Source: Druceiella hillmani
Taxonomy: Eukaryota; Arthropoda; Insecta; Lepidoptera; Hepialidae
DNA length: 64,000 bases
Assembly (NCBI GenBank): GCA_039881145.1
Contig: JAYKKI010000066.1
Location: 10,183,001-10,247,000 of the forward strand
Direction of reading: 5' to 3'
Positions 12,481-27,399 of this stretch are shown here, piece by piece. Numbering within the stretch: position 1 is the stretch's first letter; the number at the start of each line of letters is the position of its first letter. A program made the translations under genes and the position numbers. The notes under the pieces are model-generated. The model saw only the letters and a program-made list of their open reading frames with translations. It made no database searches and was not told the DNA's origin.

Positions 12481-15400
12481 TTAAAATCAAAACAATTGTT
12501 TTCTTTAGTTTCTTTTTATGGTAGGGTTTTGCTTGAACCTCTTCTCTTTTCTTTTTATTAGGCTACTTTCATGCTGATATGTAAAATATATAATCCTTGC
12601 TCAATCTTCAGTTTTTTGGATACGTTTTCATTCCTTTGAAAATTATACAAAAATTATTTTCTATATACTTTTTACATAGTTCAGGTAAATATGTATACCG
12701 TTTTTAATTTATACATATTAGAAAATTTGTTGAAACATGACCTTAATCCATCAGGCGGAGTGAAAGAGACAACAGTTTGTTAAGCATGAGATAGACGCAA
12801 ATAACGCTATTTTTTCTATTATCGGAATATTCATATTACCATTATTTAATACCAAACACTCAGATTAATTGCCTAAAAACATAAATAAAAATTAAGACTC
12901 AAATAAGAAGATAAACCTAATAATTCAAAATGGCAACGTATGAATATTTGAAGCTATCAAGAAAGTAACCAATTTATTAATTTTTCATGCCATTAAAATT
13001 CAATTCATTTTTAGGAGGAAAACAATTTAATGCATTATTTTTACGTGACCTAAAAATATCAATATAATTAATTAATGCTATTAACGTTTAATAGAACTCA
13101 CAATTCCTTTTATACTTGGGCGTACAAATATTAACGGGCACATGACACTTCTATTAATCTACATAAAACTGTTAACATTATTTTCCCTTCGTAAATATAT
13201 TGCTCTACATATATTACAAAGGCACAAAATTGTCGTAAATACCTCAAAATCTATCAATAATTTTAAACCATCGCTATAGGTTCGTTGTCAATTTCAAGTA
13301 ATCTAATAACGTTGCTTTTTGTTAATTTACCGTGCAGCAATTTTGAAGATAGAGGAAAAGGTAGGAAAGTCTCAACAAACTCTATAGAACTAAAAAAAAT
13401 TGATGAAATTCTACAAATAAACGTCTTGGAATCAATATTACGTATATTTTTTTAAATTTATGTGCCACGCGATATACAATATTGAATGGAGAAAAATTAA
13501 TAATTTATTTGTCCCTCGGAAATTACCATGTGAAAATTTTTCACTGTTACTCTTGGCATATATGCTTGGTTAATATTCTTTATAATTTCATCAAATTAAC
13601 ATTTATATATCGAACTATTTTTGAAAAAAAAATGTGTGTGGTAATTTGTAGAAGTATCTCAATAATAACCTGATATAAAATTCCAAAAATAAATAGTTTT
13701 CTGAAGTCAGTTTTTGAAAAAATAAAAAGTTTCTTAAAGAAACGGGTTTGACAGATTGATGATCATACAAGTGACCTTATGAGGTTTCCGTTTTTTTCTG
13801 TTTGAATTAAAAAAATTAAATAATGTAGCTCGAAATGAAATTCAAAGCACAGACTCAGGAACAAAATGAAGTCGGCAGAGACCTCCAAGCAATAATGAAA
13901 CTCATTTTTAACGCACACGTTTTTCTGTGTCAAGACTTCATTTTATTTTCACTTTGCTCGAATTTAATCTTGATTTTTCGATTAACGCCCAACAGAGTAA
14001 TGTATAGTTATATGTAACGAAGTTCGTTATAGAGGTCACATTGGTTTCAATTCATTACACAAAAATTAAAAAACTTTACCAGTTTATATGAGCGAGATAG
14101 TTCCTAATGAAATTTATCTTAGAAACTTTTTAAAATGAAAATGGAAAAAGGGATAACCTTAAAAAATATTATTGATTATATTATCTATTTTTTATTTGAT
14201 GTTGGCGGATCCTGAATTGATTCCAACAAATTGCGACTAAATACTAAAATTGTACGTAAATGTGCCTCATATTCCTATATTGCATTTGTTATATTAGTAA
14301 TTTAGATCAATTCAACACAGAAAATGTTTGGGACACTAATTAAATAGGCACCTCTTTATTCTATACAGTTTTACTTTATACAGAAAATGATATTATCCCA
14401 AACTACTTGTTACAAAGGTTATTTCAAGATACGCTCTTTCAGAGTATTGGCTGAATATGACGTAGAAATGATATTTCAAATTACACTTTAGAGCGAATCC
14501 TAAAGTGAACATACGACGGGAGAAATATTTACTTTTTTTACACACCTCTCATAATAAAATAATGATTATCAGTCTATTACGTGTAGCATCCCTTATATTT
14601 TGTTCGACATGACGTGACATTTGTTTGCAAGCGACATGACGATGACAAGTTTTAATTTTGCTCGTTCTGTCACATCGCTAACTTTGTTGTGTTCTCTTAA
14701 AGAACACTAAATACGTACTAAGAGACAATATATATTACGTTTTTATCGTTGGTTTAAAAAAAATGTTCTAGATGCAAAAAATTAGCAGTCAAAATATTTA
14801 TTTCATACTACATGCAAATATTTCTTCTTAATAAATTCCCTTGTTCATTTTCAACACACAAAACTTTACCATAAGATAATTGCTGTCAGGATATATAAGA
14901 CACATTATTCTTATTATGAAATGGGTTGAAAGTAACCAGACACTTATTGTGAGGAAAGTTACATTTTACTTCGTCTGCGTCATTTCTTGGCTTTAACGTC
15001 AGCTTCCAAAATTAAAGCAAAAGTCAGCTAAAAGTGAATATTGAATAAAAACTAGGATAACAGAACACATGACAGTTACAAATGAGTTTCATTACTATAT
15101 TAAAATATAAGATGTTAGTAGTAACAATCAAGTCAAAGTTTTAAATCATATAAACGGTAAGTAATACTCGTCTATATTGATTCTCAAGGACTATTTGTTT
15201 GAATCATTGTAGTGTAAAATGAAAGTATACCAACTCATTTTAAATATACAAACAATTTAATTTTTTTAGTTATTAGGTGTATATTCCCATAAGGATCTGA
15301 GTTTTGTTTAATTTTTCTTACAACTTCAACATTTTTAATATTTATCTTATAAAATAGTCATCAATACCAACTAATAACGATGCAAACTATACGAAGTAAT

Positions 15401-16647
15401 TAGACAACAATTTTTTTGAAGTAACGCGTATCAAAATGGTTAAAATAATATTTCAGATTTCGTATTATTATATCCATTGCCTTAGGCAGTAAAATATTTT
15501 GTATAAAATATTTACATGAAGATATAATGACACAGACTTTTTGAGTTACTGCATTAGGCTAGATTTCTGTGAAATTTTACATGAGCATGTTTTGATTCTG
15601 TTTCGTCACGACATTACACAGAGTGTAAAACACGATTTTTCATGAATTTATGAATATTTTGTTCTTGTGCCAATAGAATTGAATTTGGCTTGTTTTACTA
15701 TACTATTAGAACGTCGTGAGAAAGCGATTTCTGCTAGTTAAAAAGTTAAAAAATTAATCACATAAATTTTATATAACAACAAGTAAGAAACAGGGGTGAG
15801 AAAAATTTAGGAGCAGTAAAATTTATAAATTTTTTTCGTTTAAATTAAATGATGAATTATAAAAAGTTACTTCAGAAAAAGACATGGTTTTACATAGTAT
15901 CATTGGTTTTTGTGGATATTTTACTTAATATTATTATTAATATAACTATTAACCCTTGCTTTTTGTGCCTATTGCCCTCTTACTTTTGTGTTGCATTGTC
16001 GATTTCTGTGTTGCGCTTTTTGGAACACTAAACTCCTTTCGTTACCTATTCGTGAGCGATTCTTCTTTAAAGAGGTCTTAGAAGATGGCAATGTATTAAT
16101 TATATAAATTTAATAAGATTTGTACTTACGTATCGTTTCTTTGATATGCTGATTAGCTAGCTTTAAATAAATATTGTTGGGTGTACTTATGTTTAGAACC
16201 TTACACAAATCTCTCGAATAATTAAATAAGTGTTGGTATTCTATTTACCGATCATATTCATTTCAATTGCAAAAATATTTTTTTTCAAATAAATATATTT
16301 TTTCAAATCTAAACCTGTTGGGAACTTGACTCTGAATTGAACTTGACTGAATGGTTTTAATTGCACATTGAGATGATACTTATATATTGCGTTATCGATT
16401 TTTTACAATTATTTATGTCAATTGTCTGAAAGTATAATATATGTATATTAAAAATACATCCAAAAATAAATACAGCCATGGAAATACATCTTTATTTATT
16501 ATTAACGTTTGCCCGCGACTTTGCCCATGTTAATTCTTTACATTTTATGGTGGAGTTTTTCTCATCAATTGATAAAGGTAAGTGTGAACGGTTTCCAAAC
16601 TTTGGCGTTATTTTCAGTTGATGTTATCTCATGTAGTACTAATTTCG
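12481..16647. other. AT-rich intergenic sequence, no supported feature
   Basis: No gene or mobile element was recognised. Plus-strand frames at 13482-13673, 13835-14017 and 15849-16031 are about 60 codons and have no motif. Confidence 0.5.
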
Positions 16648-16655
16648 TGTATATG

Positions 16656-16693
<38 letters not shown>

Positions 16694-16709
16694 TACACAT
16701 ATATATATC

Positions 16710-16762
<53 letters not shown>
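16648..16762. repeat. (TA)n microsatellite with GT/AC interruptions
   Basis: The tract begins with GTATATGTATGT and continues as alternating A and T, with isolated ACAC, TCTA and ACAT interruptions. Overlapping open frames on both strands (16509-16778 plus, 16629-16814 minus) are translations of the repeat. Confidence 0.97.
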
Positions 16763-16767
<5 letters not shown>

Positions 16768-17169
16768 TTAAAGTTTGAAAGAAATAAATAAATCATCGAC
16801 GAAAGTAGTAACATATCGCCTTTATGGAATTTTAAATATAATTTTCAAATTCCAAACTCCAGGTCTGCGCAAGCACATGTGTGTATTTCTTATTTATTCA
16901 TATTATGTGACATTAAAATCATTACTTTTGGAAATCACGAGAAAAAACAAATGACTTGTTTATATTGTCGTGGTTTCACGACTAGAAAGAAAAATTGAGC
17001 AGGTTTATTATAATTTCACCCAATTTACAAATAAAAAATAAATTTTGGAGGACCATATAATTTACAACCGCGTATGTTTAATACCAAAAATGTATATTTC
17101 AACGTATGGATATCCGAAGTATTTCGGTACATATATCAGAATTCTACGCCGCGGTTTTTGAGCCAATAT

Positions 17170-17222
17170 CTAGATATAGTAGATATAGTAGATTATCTAG
17201 TATATCTAGTAGACTAAAATAC

Positions 17223-17261
<39 letters not shown>
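17170..17261. repeat. AGATATAGT-type repeat plus (TA)18
   Basis: TAGATATAG and TATCTAGTA motifs alternate at about 17170-17213. A pure TA run follows at 17226-17261. Both are simple-sequence expansions. Confidence 0.9.
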
Positions 17262-17265
<4 letters not shown>

Positions 17266-19113
17266 TTTAGAATTATAACATTGATTAATTATTTTATTAT
17301 GATTACAGCCTTCGTTACATTCTTAATATATATGCAAAATAAGACTGGCAACATATTTTTCACGAAACCTGCCCCGACAGAATATTTAGACAAAGGGTAA
17401 GGGGATAAACCTTATATACTTTTAAACACTATGTGTGTACCTTTATAACCTGTATTTTGTACCTTTATAAAATATTTCAAGGACATTAAAAACTCATGTC
17501 ATGATAATAGTCTCATTTGAGTTTTCTTACCAAAATATAATTTTTTCATTTAAATTTAAATAAGGATTTAATTACCCTTTGACATAAAATAAGTAATCTT
17601 AAATAGAAACCTATCAAAATAAAATTTATCCTGAATATTAATGAATGTTTCAGATAATTTACGGGAAACTATTCAATTTGCTACACAGTTCAATGTTTTA
17701 AAAACAGAGTTTTCTACAGTTTACGAAATATTCTACATACTTGCCGTTCCCTTCAACCGGCTTATCCAAAAGTTAAGAAAATTACCAAAAAAACTGAGAC
17801 AAAAAGACGTTTTCGACTAAATAAAACCTCGCGACAAATGTTTAAAACATGAAAAAAATTATTCAAGATTTTACATTTAAAATTTCAATTCAAATTTTCA
17901 TTAATACTTGTTTTGTATTATAATTATCTTACTGTGAGGAAATTTTTTTCTTATTTTATAATGAAATATTAAACATTTTTAATAAATTATTCTCATAATA
18001 TCATTCACTTTAAATACTTCTGTACAAGTGCTTAAAATTTCGTGCACTCTAATTGCCTTCGTATAAGGCATGAATAAAACATAGGGCGATGTGGTATACC
18101 GTAATCGAAGGTATTAGTCAACTAAACAAGCAAGAAATTTATTCTCATTTACATAAAGTTTCGAAATATTTTAATAAAATCTTTTGAAACCATTGTTGGT
18201 ACACAGGACTTCATTCAGTATTTATTAATTTATGTAAATTGAGTATACTCTAAACATGTATTCGTAGAAGAAGCTGGTAATAATAGGTAATCAAGGAATA
18301 GAAGCGAAGTTTTTACTTTTTCTCATGTCACCCTATGATTCCTTTTCAATATCTTGCAAAAATTCTTACCTAACAGAAATAGACGAAAGATTTATTAAGT
18401 TAATCAGATCTTTGTAGTTAACAGTTCAAAGATTTTCGGTTATATAATAATCATTTAAACTGGTATTTTTTTTAAATATGTATTTTTTGAAAAGTTATAA
18501 TATTTATTTTATTTTTTATAGTTCCATACCCGGACATGAAAAAAATTGTCAAGTACGAGTGGCCTTACGAGGTTTTGATACATACTTAAGCACTTATATA
18601 CATTTAAAAATGAATAGGTATTTCTATTAATCTAATTACAAATATTAATTTTTCACAGCGTAACTGTGTTACCTACTAATTCTTATGGATGCTTAAAAAC
18701 ACGGTGCGTATTTTAATAACTAAATGGTCTGTGTTAATCACTTATAATTTTCCTTAACTTTTTAGCTGGATTTTTTAATTGTTTTTTTTCAAGATCTTTG
18801 GCTAAGTATTTTTCAGAAATAAAGTTCAAATGTTTATTTTCGCATTTTTTGGTATATCATTCAAAATTATGAAAAAAATATTAACCTCATAATTCACTTT
18901 CATATATCCTATATTTATTAAATACATTGACACAACACAACATTAACAACCTTGACGTAAGTTTCTAAACACTAATATTTTTTTATAATTTTATACTCTC
19001 TAATTGGATACAGAATCCTAAGACCTGAACCCTTCTAAGATCACTCATGTTCTTAAAAATTGTGGAAATATATTACAAGTTAATGTGCTGAACTCTTCTA
19101 AGCATACTAACCT
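17262..19113. other. AT-rich intergenic sequence, no supported feature
   Basis: Nothing recognised on either strand. Confidence 0.5.
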
Positions 19114-19435
19114 GTAATACATTTTATTAAATTTTATATTTTACACTACTTAGTAATCACTACAGTAATACATTAATAATTACTACAGTAACACATTTCA
19201 TTAACCTATGCATTTTACACCACTTAATATCGTAATACATTTCACTAACTTTTATATTTTACACTATTTAACACAGTAATACATTTCATTAACCTATATA
19301 TTTTACACTACTTTACGCAGTAATACATTTCATTAACCTATGTATTTTACACTACTTATCACAGTAATACATTTTATTAACCTGTGTATTGGACTATTTA
19401 ATATATTTCATTAGCCTATATATTTTAAACTATTA
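19114..19435. repeat. 44-bp minisatellite, about seven copies
   Basis: The motif GTAATACATTTCATTAACCT, followed by TATGTATTTTACACTACTTA, starts at 19189 (as GTAACACATTT), 19232, 19276, 19320 and 19364, with spacing of 43-44 bp. A longer unit starts at 19114 and a shortened one at 19164. A decayed last copy runs to about 19435. The inner copies are the most alike, as is usual for arrays that expand by unequal exchange. Confidence 0.88.
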
Positions 19436-21797
19436 AATATTTAAGCGTTCATTTTAGCCAACATTTCAAAATACGTATATGTTCATATTAGAATTAGTCA
19501 ATTAAGTTCTCGGAAATAATTACACTTTTTTCCGCATTTTTAAAAGGGAGGAGGAGTTTACGAAAATATGCAAAAAATGTGTCCTAGCACTATTACTCTT
19601 TTCTGAACCACGTCTAGCTAGGAGGTTATTGACAGAATATAATCATTATCCTAGGTCTCGTCGTTTTTTTTTACTTTAACGATATTTTACCCTGCAAAGA
19701 CATGTTATTAGGGTGGATTATTATATTACTATTTACATATGAACAGAAGTACTTAGCACCTTTAAATGTTTAAATATGATAAATTCAAGGGTGCGTAAAG
19801 TTATTTCCCAATTTCTTTTCTAGTCTATATTTCTTTTGTTTATTTTAAAATGTTTTAAAGAAGTGAAATTTTAATTTATATTGTTGTGCAGGGGGGTGAA
19901 TTTTTCCATTTCTTATAAATTAGAACTTTTTGTAGATAGTATCGAAATTTAGGGAAAATATTAAAAATTAATTGACGGGTGAAATTATATAAGAAGCTGA
20001 TGCTTCAAAAACAAGTTATCAAAAATTTTAAACTAAGAATGTTTACTAATATCGCTAAATTTTTCAATAGATTATTGCAGAGTTTGAGAAAAAGGGCAGT
20101 GTGTAGTGTTTAAACAAAAATGTTACTTCTAAATGGATAATATATATGATGGAAAGCGCTTCAAAGATTAGTTATAATTTCATATTTCATTTCTCTTCTT
20201 TGAACCCTAAATGAAGTCTCCTTCTTAGAAATAATAAGTAGAATATAAACACTTTTCTCCGTACAATGATAGAGTACATGCGAATTTATAAAAAAATAAC
20301 GATTTACCAATATGTACAATAATATTCAAGAAGGAAAACAAAATTAGCAAAAAATACGTTTAAAAATGAAAAAAACATGCACTTTTTCTATTACCTTGCA
20401 CAAGTAGTTTAATACATTGGTAAAAATAATTGTATATAGACATTCTGACAAGTTCTGGTTTGGTATAACAGGATGTGTCTGCATAAGTACTCATCGATTG
20501 ACGTAGGGATATTCTTAACTTTAAGCATATTTACCTAAACGGACCGTTTTTTGATAAATATTACGTCATACTTTCCCATAAATATAAGTATTTTTTTATT
20601 CTAATTATAAAATTCTTTTTTAAACTTCGATTTGCCAGAAACAACATGTAACCAGTTTAATTTCTTTGCCCAATTTATAAATAATAGATGAAAAAAACTG
20701 GAAAGTATTCGAATATTAGACAGCCGTTCATATAAATATTGATAAAACCGCATTACACATTTCATTTATGTAAAGTTATATTAGAAAATATTATATTCAC
20801 CACTAAACAGATTATGGTGGACTAGGTCTGCAAACCATGGGAGGAAGATTCTAGTTCGTATATCGATTTAATTACATTTTGAATATAAAAATATCAGAAA
20901 ATGCCTCAATACGATTCTTTTTTTTAAACATAATCTATCAGTCATGAGTATCTAATGTTTTCATCAATATGTGTAATGATTTATGCATTCTATCGGTTTA
21001 GTGGTTTATTTTGTAAATCTAAAATTATTCAAAAAATAATTATTCATGTTATCACAAAAAAAAGAAATTTTGGGTAAAATTATTGGTAAAATAATTTCAA
21101 ATTAAAAATAATTTCTTCCGTACTCTTAATTCGGAATTTATATTTAAGTAACATTTGATAATTAAAGAGAAAGTTTGCATAATTTAAAAAAAAATAAGCG
21201 ACTGCGACAATGTGTCAATCACCTATTGTTACAGTAACAGAAAATTATCTGTTACTTGGTATAATTATATTATTAATATGATCCCCTATTACCCACTTTT
21301 TACAAGAAGCAATAAAATAACATATTTTTTCTAACGTGTTTAAACACAACACAATATCATTCTCATACATTGAGAATCGGTCGCTCTATCCGTATTTTGA
21401 AAGTACTACCCATAATTGTTACAGCTGAGATATGTAAACAAATCTTATTTACTTCGTGAAATTATAAAAGGTTTTATATCAATTTGGATCTTATCCTGTA
21501 ACTTAATTTTTACTAAACGAAGTGATAGTCCAATTAAAAAATGACGACGGTTTCCTTAAAAGTAAAATAAAATTATTGTCCAATTAATTGACTAAGGTTG
21601 TCATTATGCCTTATAAGCGTACAACAAAAATTGCAATTATATACCAAATATTATTCATAGATACGTCTCTTAAAATTAATTGCGGTCTGTTTTCCAAATC
21701 AAAATAATAAAAAAAATAAAATTGAATAAGGGAACTTTACACTTAATCATTACTTGAAAGTTTCTCATCATTTTCATTACGAACCAAAACTTATATA
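19436..21797. other. AT-rich intergenic sequence, no supported feature
   Basis: Nothing recognised on either strand. Confidence 0.5.
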
Positions 21798-21827
21798 AAA
21801 AATAGAAGATGCAAATCTTCTATTTTT
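21798..21827. repeat. 13-bp-arm hairpin, GCAA loop
   Basis: AAAAATAGAAGAT (21798-21810) and its exact complement (21815-21827) flank the tetraloop GCAA. In RNA this would be a GNRA tetraloop. No U-tract or gene context supports a terminator or structured RNA role. Confidence 0.85.
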
Positions 21828-22270
21828 ATAAGGACTATAGGGTCTTTGATAATCATATGATGCCTTAACTAATTGAGAAATACTTCCTTCTACGAATGTT
21901 CCTCCACTGTTCTGCTGTCAAACTGTACAATAAGTTGGGCTCTGATATTTTTTCACACATTCACATTCAAAGTTCGTCTTTTTTCAGAACATCCATTTAT
22001 AATCTCCAATCGCCCCTTCCACTTTTCTCTTAAATTTTCTCTCGCATCCACGTAACTGGAAGATATTGTCCTTATAGCAATACACACATATTACGAATTT
22101 GTATGCTGTAGAGAAAAAAAATAAATTACAAACCCTGCATCCATTTATTTTTGGTTATAAAATTGTAAGTTTTGCTCCATTTTAATAAATTTTAAAGTTG
22201 ATCGTCTGATTTCAATTTCTATGAGTGTTATGCTTTTCCGATGTTTAATAGTTTAAAGTTTGGAAGTTTT

Positions 22271-22307
22271 TATTCATGACATGAACATGAACTATTCATG
22301 ACATGAA
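22271..22307. repeat. 22-bp tandem duplication
   Basis: TATTCATGACATGAA occurs at 22271 and 22293, separated by CATGAAC. It is a local duplication. Confidence 0.85.
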
Positions 22308-25300
22308 AAGAAAAATATTTAAATTTTTATATAATTATAATTGAAATGTAATATAAATCTGTTTCCTATCCAATAATATCAAATATCTATACACTGCAGA
22401 CACCCTAAAATTTTACAAACCTATTTAAAAGATTAAATTTAAAACAAAAAGCTTTTTACTCTAAGGAAAGTTCCCGCATTAATTGAGTTTCTTCGTAAAA
22501 AAGTTTCTTATGGAGTAGGGGCGTTTATTTATTTCGGAACAGGTAAATGTTTTTGCAAATTAAATAAGGTCTTTAAAGATTTATGACATAACATGACAGA
22601 GAAGATATTTGGAAACTCCAGGTTCCGAGTATCTTGGGTAATTTGTGCATTAAAAATATATGTACAAGAAATAACTAATTTTTACAGTTGAATAAGCTAT
22701 TTTGGTTAAGCTTAATATATACGAAAAGCGTTAGATTAAAATAATTAATAATATTGTGAGAAGTTTGCAGATCAGAGTGTAGTGAATATATAAATACGTG
22801 TGACAAGTGATTTCTGAAAGGGAGTGACTTTCAGCAAATGACATATAAAAATTAGATAATAACTCCATTAAAATATTTTATAATTATTGTTTAGATTGTC
22901 ATACATTTAGTTACATAAATCAAGGCTACATTTTAAGGTGGACAAATAAATATAATATAATAATACACATATATAGAATAATAATAAATGAATTTAATAG
23001 AATCTCGACAAGCGGACTTTATACCAGCTACTCTATAATTAAGTAAGAGGTCTGCGATTTTAATAAAACGTAGGACAATAAAAGGTATGTAATAAGCTTA
23101 ATGCACATGATTCGATTTTTCTGCAATTTATTTCATTTTGCTTTAATTTTCAAATTATTCTCCCTATATTTTGATCTCGGAAACATCTATGCAATGTAAT
23201 TGAAATAAAGGAATATATTGTTCTGATTTATTTATTTTCGCTTCATAAAGTTTCCGCTTTAAATGGTTGAAAAAAACTTGGCAGTTTTGTATTTAATTAT
23301 CGGAATATTGTTTACGTTTCTCAGATTTTGTCATTAATTAAATAATACAATTTAAATTGGATACGCATAAAATGCCAAGTGGTATTGACTTTCATAGTAC
23401 CATTTAGTCTATTTGTTAAGGGTGTTAATCAAAAAAAATGATTTCCTGTTGGATTATAGTTTGCATGGATGGTATCGAAAATTGTTGGTTAATCAGGTAC
23501 ATAATGAAAGTTTAATAAAGGCAACTTTCACTCAATTACTTCAATCAATGATTATATTTCAAATTATCCAATTCTCAAACTTCCTTCTGAAACGATTTAG
23601 AATAAGACCATACAAATTTGAAGATCTGTAACGCTGATTACTGGATCTTTCATAACACTAAAAAGGATAAAAACTACTTGACGTGCTTTATATGTTATGA
23701 AAAGGTGAAGTGTTTCTTGAAGGTAAGCAATAAAAGTTTCAATTTTGCTTGATTCAAAGTTATGAAATAAAATTCAAATAACTTTGGTTAGAAATAATTC
23801 ATGAAACTGAAAAAAAGGGCTGTGGGTTGTAATTGGTGTATTTTGGTGATAAACTGTGATGGGTAAGTAATTGGGTAGCTGCATTTATTTGTTTGCTCAG
23901 AAATACGCGATTATGGTATTATAATTAATAAAATTTTACTATTTAGATTGAATCCTACTAAGTCACAGCTTACTAGAAGGTATAGGACATCGTGACCTAT
24001 TGGAAAATATAAAATTATTGTATGGCATAACGTAGTCACAAAAATTAAGTTTCATGTTTTAAGCAAATTAAATTTAAATGTACAAATGATTTCAAAATAT
24101 TATATTTTGCATTGAAGAAAAATATCTACTTGTTGCATGGATTATGAGAAAAATTGTGAAAATATTGAATGGCCTTTTTGTAATACTAAAGTAATTAAAG
24201 TATATAGTAATTAAATAGGACTATAGTAATTAAATAGGAAATTAATTGAAATTTAAGTTTTACTATTTTTACCACTAAGTTACAATTGGTCTTTTATGAA
24301 GGGGGAGAGGCAGAAAAAGTTTTAGAATTTTACAATAACATTCAAAATTTTTTTTAATTAATTAAAAAGAAACTCTCGTGTATACGAGGAGCTGACATAT
24401 ATTACAGGTTTGTTATTATAAATTTATATATCTTCAACATGATGTAACAGTGAAAAGTAATAAATTTATCTGAAAAGTTTTATTCATAAAAACAAAAGGT
24501 CGGGTGATGATCCGACGATGATTGTTTGTCGTATTAAAATGTATTATAACTTCAAAAAAGTATAAGATATGCATAGATGAAAGGTTTGATACTTGATTTC
24601 TCATTACATTTAATACTTAAACCATTATTTTCTTGTAAAATATTTACCGAACCCGGTTTAGCTTTAGGATTGCTAAATAAAATATAGAGTTACTAATATA
24701 TTTTGACAACGTAAATCTCCATTTGTTTAATACTACTACGAAATACTTCTGCTCTATGTGTCCGAAACCTGAAAAATCACGGAGGCAATCAGAAGGCTAC
24801 AGATATTCACGAAAAAGTTCAACCGTGAATAAATACTTATATTCTACCTGGTCGAATTTACAAAGCTTAATACATTTTAAGATGCCCTATTGACAATATT
24901 TTCAGGCAGTTATTAGACTGCAGTCGCAAGTAATCTACCTTAGAATACTCCACAAAACCATTTATATTTTACAAAAATGCGATTATTTCTATACTAATCG
25001 TCATATAATATTCGTTATAACTAATCGTCAACTTATAATTTCTAAAACCGAATTCCCCAGCAATGTTTTATCTATTATTTGCTTTTGAAATTCTTCATTA
25101 TTAATGCTGCTATTTAAAATGTCTGATGAAATATGCAAATAATTCATAAAATGTAAATTAAAAAATTGAAATTAGAAAATAATTTTTTACGATAAGTAAT
25201 AGAATACTTCTATTTAAATTAGCAAATAAATTATTAAAATGTCTTCAACGTTTTTTTAAATGTAAATTTCAGGCTCACCAATTTTAAACAGCTCGAAGTT

Positions 25301-27184
25301 TTTTTTTCAAGTAAAGCAAATAATCTCGAACTAGTAAAATTTCTAGCATTCAACCTTTTAATTACTGTTATAAGAAAATTTCACACAGCCCTTAGGAAAA
25401 CTTAAGAATATGACATGAATTTTTGAATAATTATTTAACGAGGACAAACAATTAAAAAAGAGTAGAATTTCTTTCAGCGTTAATATTCCTTCATTTAAAT
25501 AAGCTGAAAGAAGGAATCTCTGGTTTGGAGTATACCTGACTCATCAGCTTTTGGAAACTTTGCGTTTACTTATGTGTAAAGTATACTGTGTCACAGGTAG
25601 TGTATTCACTTTATGTAATCTGAACGTAATTTAATTCGATTTTGTACTTATTACCAATCATAAAATATGATTACTCAATAAGATATGATAAATGTATTTT
25701 AATTACAATATAGAACAATTTTCATATGATTTTTTTCTAATTACCTATCAGATCACGAGTTTTATGAAAAAGTAAGGAAATCTTTTTAAAAGAATTACTA
25801 ACATAAATATCAAAATTAAAAATATTAATGGAGGTAACACTAAAATACAAATAAAAACGTTATGATATCAGAAAATATAGTGACGTTATTTCCATTTAAG
25901 ATTACATTAAACCCAATGAGTATGAATGTATTCATGTAAAATAACTATCGAAAAATATTAAAAAGTTAAAATGAAATACCTCCGCTCAATGACATTAAAA
26001 ACTCTTTATTTATTAAACAGATTAATAATTTTTTATAATGGAAGGCAGATGTAATTTTTTGCACTTTTCGTAAATCATTAAAATAACTTTTTATTTAATA
26101 TAACATTAAACTGATTAAAGTGCCTGTTTAGCTAATGTGTATCAATAGTCAGGTAAATTGATTATGTTTGGAATGCAATTTATCAATAAGTTGTCTCATT
26201 ATTGTGCCTATACCTGAGGATCTTTACTGTAACTACGCAGTTCAAATTAAAAAATATATAAAAACATGTTTAAACGTAGAAAAAAGACTTATAATAGTGT
26301 TACCAAAATGAATGGAAACAGTTTTAAAGCAACAATCGTAATACATTTTAAGTTAGAAATATGTTCATTCTAAAGTGTCGGAAAATTTCGAAGAAACTTT
26401 GTAATTCAATTTAACAGTCCGTAGAAATGACTCGTTAGGGATTTGGAAACTTGCGATTCGACCAACAATTTAAATTGCTACGTTATATTTTTCGAACACC
26501 GGAGTAAATTTTTTAGACTAAATGTAATCCAATGGAGACATAGGGATACGAAAAAATTACAGGCTCTTTAAGAAAAAGGACCTTGTCTTTTTTAAAGTAA
26601 GATGGAAAATTAAATGATTTGCCATTACATTAATATGTATAACTATTATCTCAGCAATTTATGTTCGAAGAATTTAAAGTATACTTTATAATATTGTATT
26701 CTTTTTAAGCACTCATTAATTCTTTATTTATTGATTTGTGAAAGTCGCAAGGAAGAAATATAAGGAAAGGAAATTACAACATATGCGACACATATATAAT
26801 TTGGTCGAAAAACTGATTCAGACAAAATCATACATAGTACAGTGAAAAGAAATTTATTGTGATTATTCCGTATAATCGATTGACATATGTCCTAAAACAT
26901 ATTTGAAATTGATGTCGTATTAAACATTTGCTAAAAATTTTACAAGAAAATAATGGCTTCACTATAAAATATAACGTATATATAATATTGATTTTGAAGT
27001 CTTTTGGCTATCCTTTTCTTAAAAGCACAATAAAATTTGTTATCATTTCATCGGCTAAATCGGAAATCTACATTGCTTGCTGGAGGTCCGACCTGATGTA
27101 TTAAATGCCAGTTGAAGTAATAGAAGAAAGTAGCAAAAATAGTCGTTGGAAAGAATCATGAAACTAAATTGAGCACTAAAATAA
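22308..27184. other. AT-rich intergenic sequence with one 19-bp tandem duplication
   Basis: The only structure seen is TATAGTAATTAAATAGGA at 24203, repeated at 24222. The frame at 23413-23631 (+, 72 codons) shows no domain motif and is probably chance. Confidence 0.5.
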
Positions 27185-27260
27185 CTTTTGTTCACAGGAG
27201 ATGATATATTTCTCAAGCATCATGTAGCTTGAGAAATATATCATCTCTTGTGAACAAAAG
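27185..27260. repeat. 33-bp-arm hairpin with 10-nt loop
   Basis: The left arm (27185-27217, beginning CTTTTGTTCACAGGAGATG) and right arm (27228-27260) are complementary except for one G:T position, which would be a G-U wobble in a plus-strand transcript. The loop is CATCATGTAG. Size and shape resemble a microRNA precursor or a tiny foldback element. The near-perfect stem argues more for a recent inverted duplication or an siRNA-type hairpin than for a typical animal pre-miRNA, which has bulges. No flanking terminal repeats were found. Confidence 0.92.
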
Positions 27261-27399
27261 CGACATAGGGAACTATTTGCAAAATTTTATCCTAAAGACG
27301 GGGAGTTGATAGAGACTTTTCTTTACAGATAGTTTGCAAATTAGATAACCCAACTCGAGACATTTTCATTAATCAGGTTATTTGTTAAACTCACGGTAG

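Noticed and set aside
13835..14017. Small secreted peptide gene
   Set aside because: It has no signal peptide pattern at the N-terminus (it begins with charged, Gln-rich residues) and no supporting promoter or conservation evidence.
21798..21827. Rho-independent terminator
   Set aside because: The hairpin lies in gene-free eukaryotic DNA and its stem is AT-rich. There is no upstream gene.
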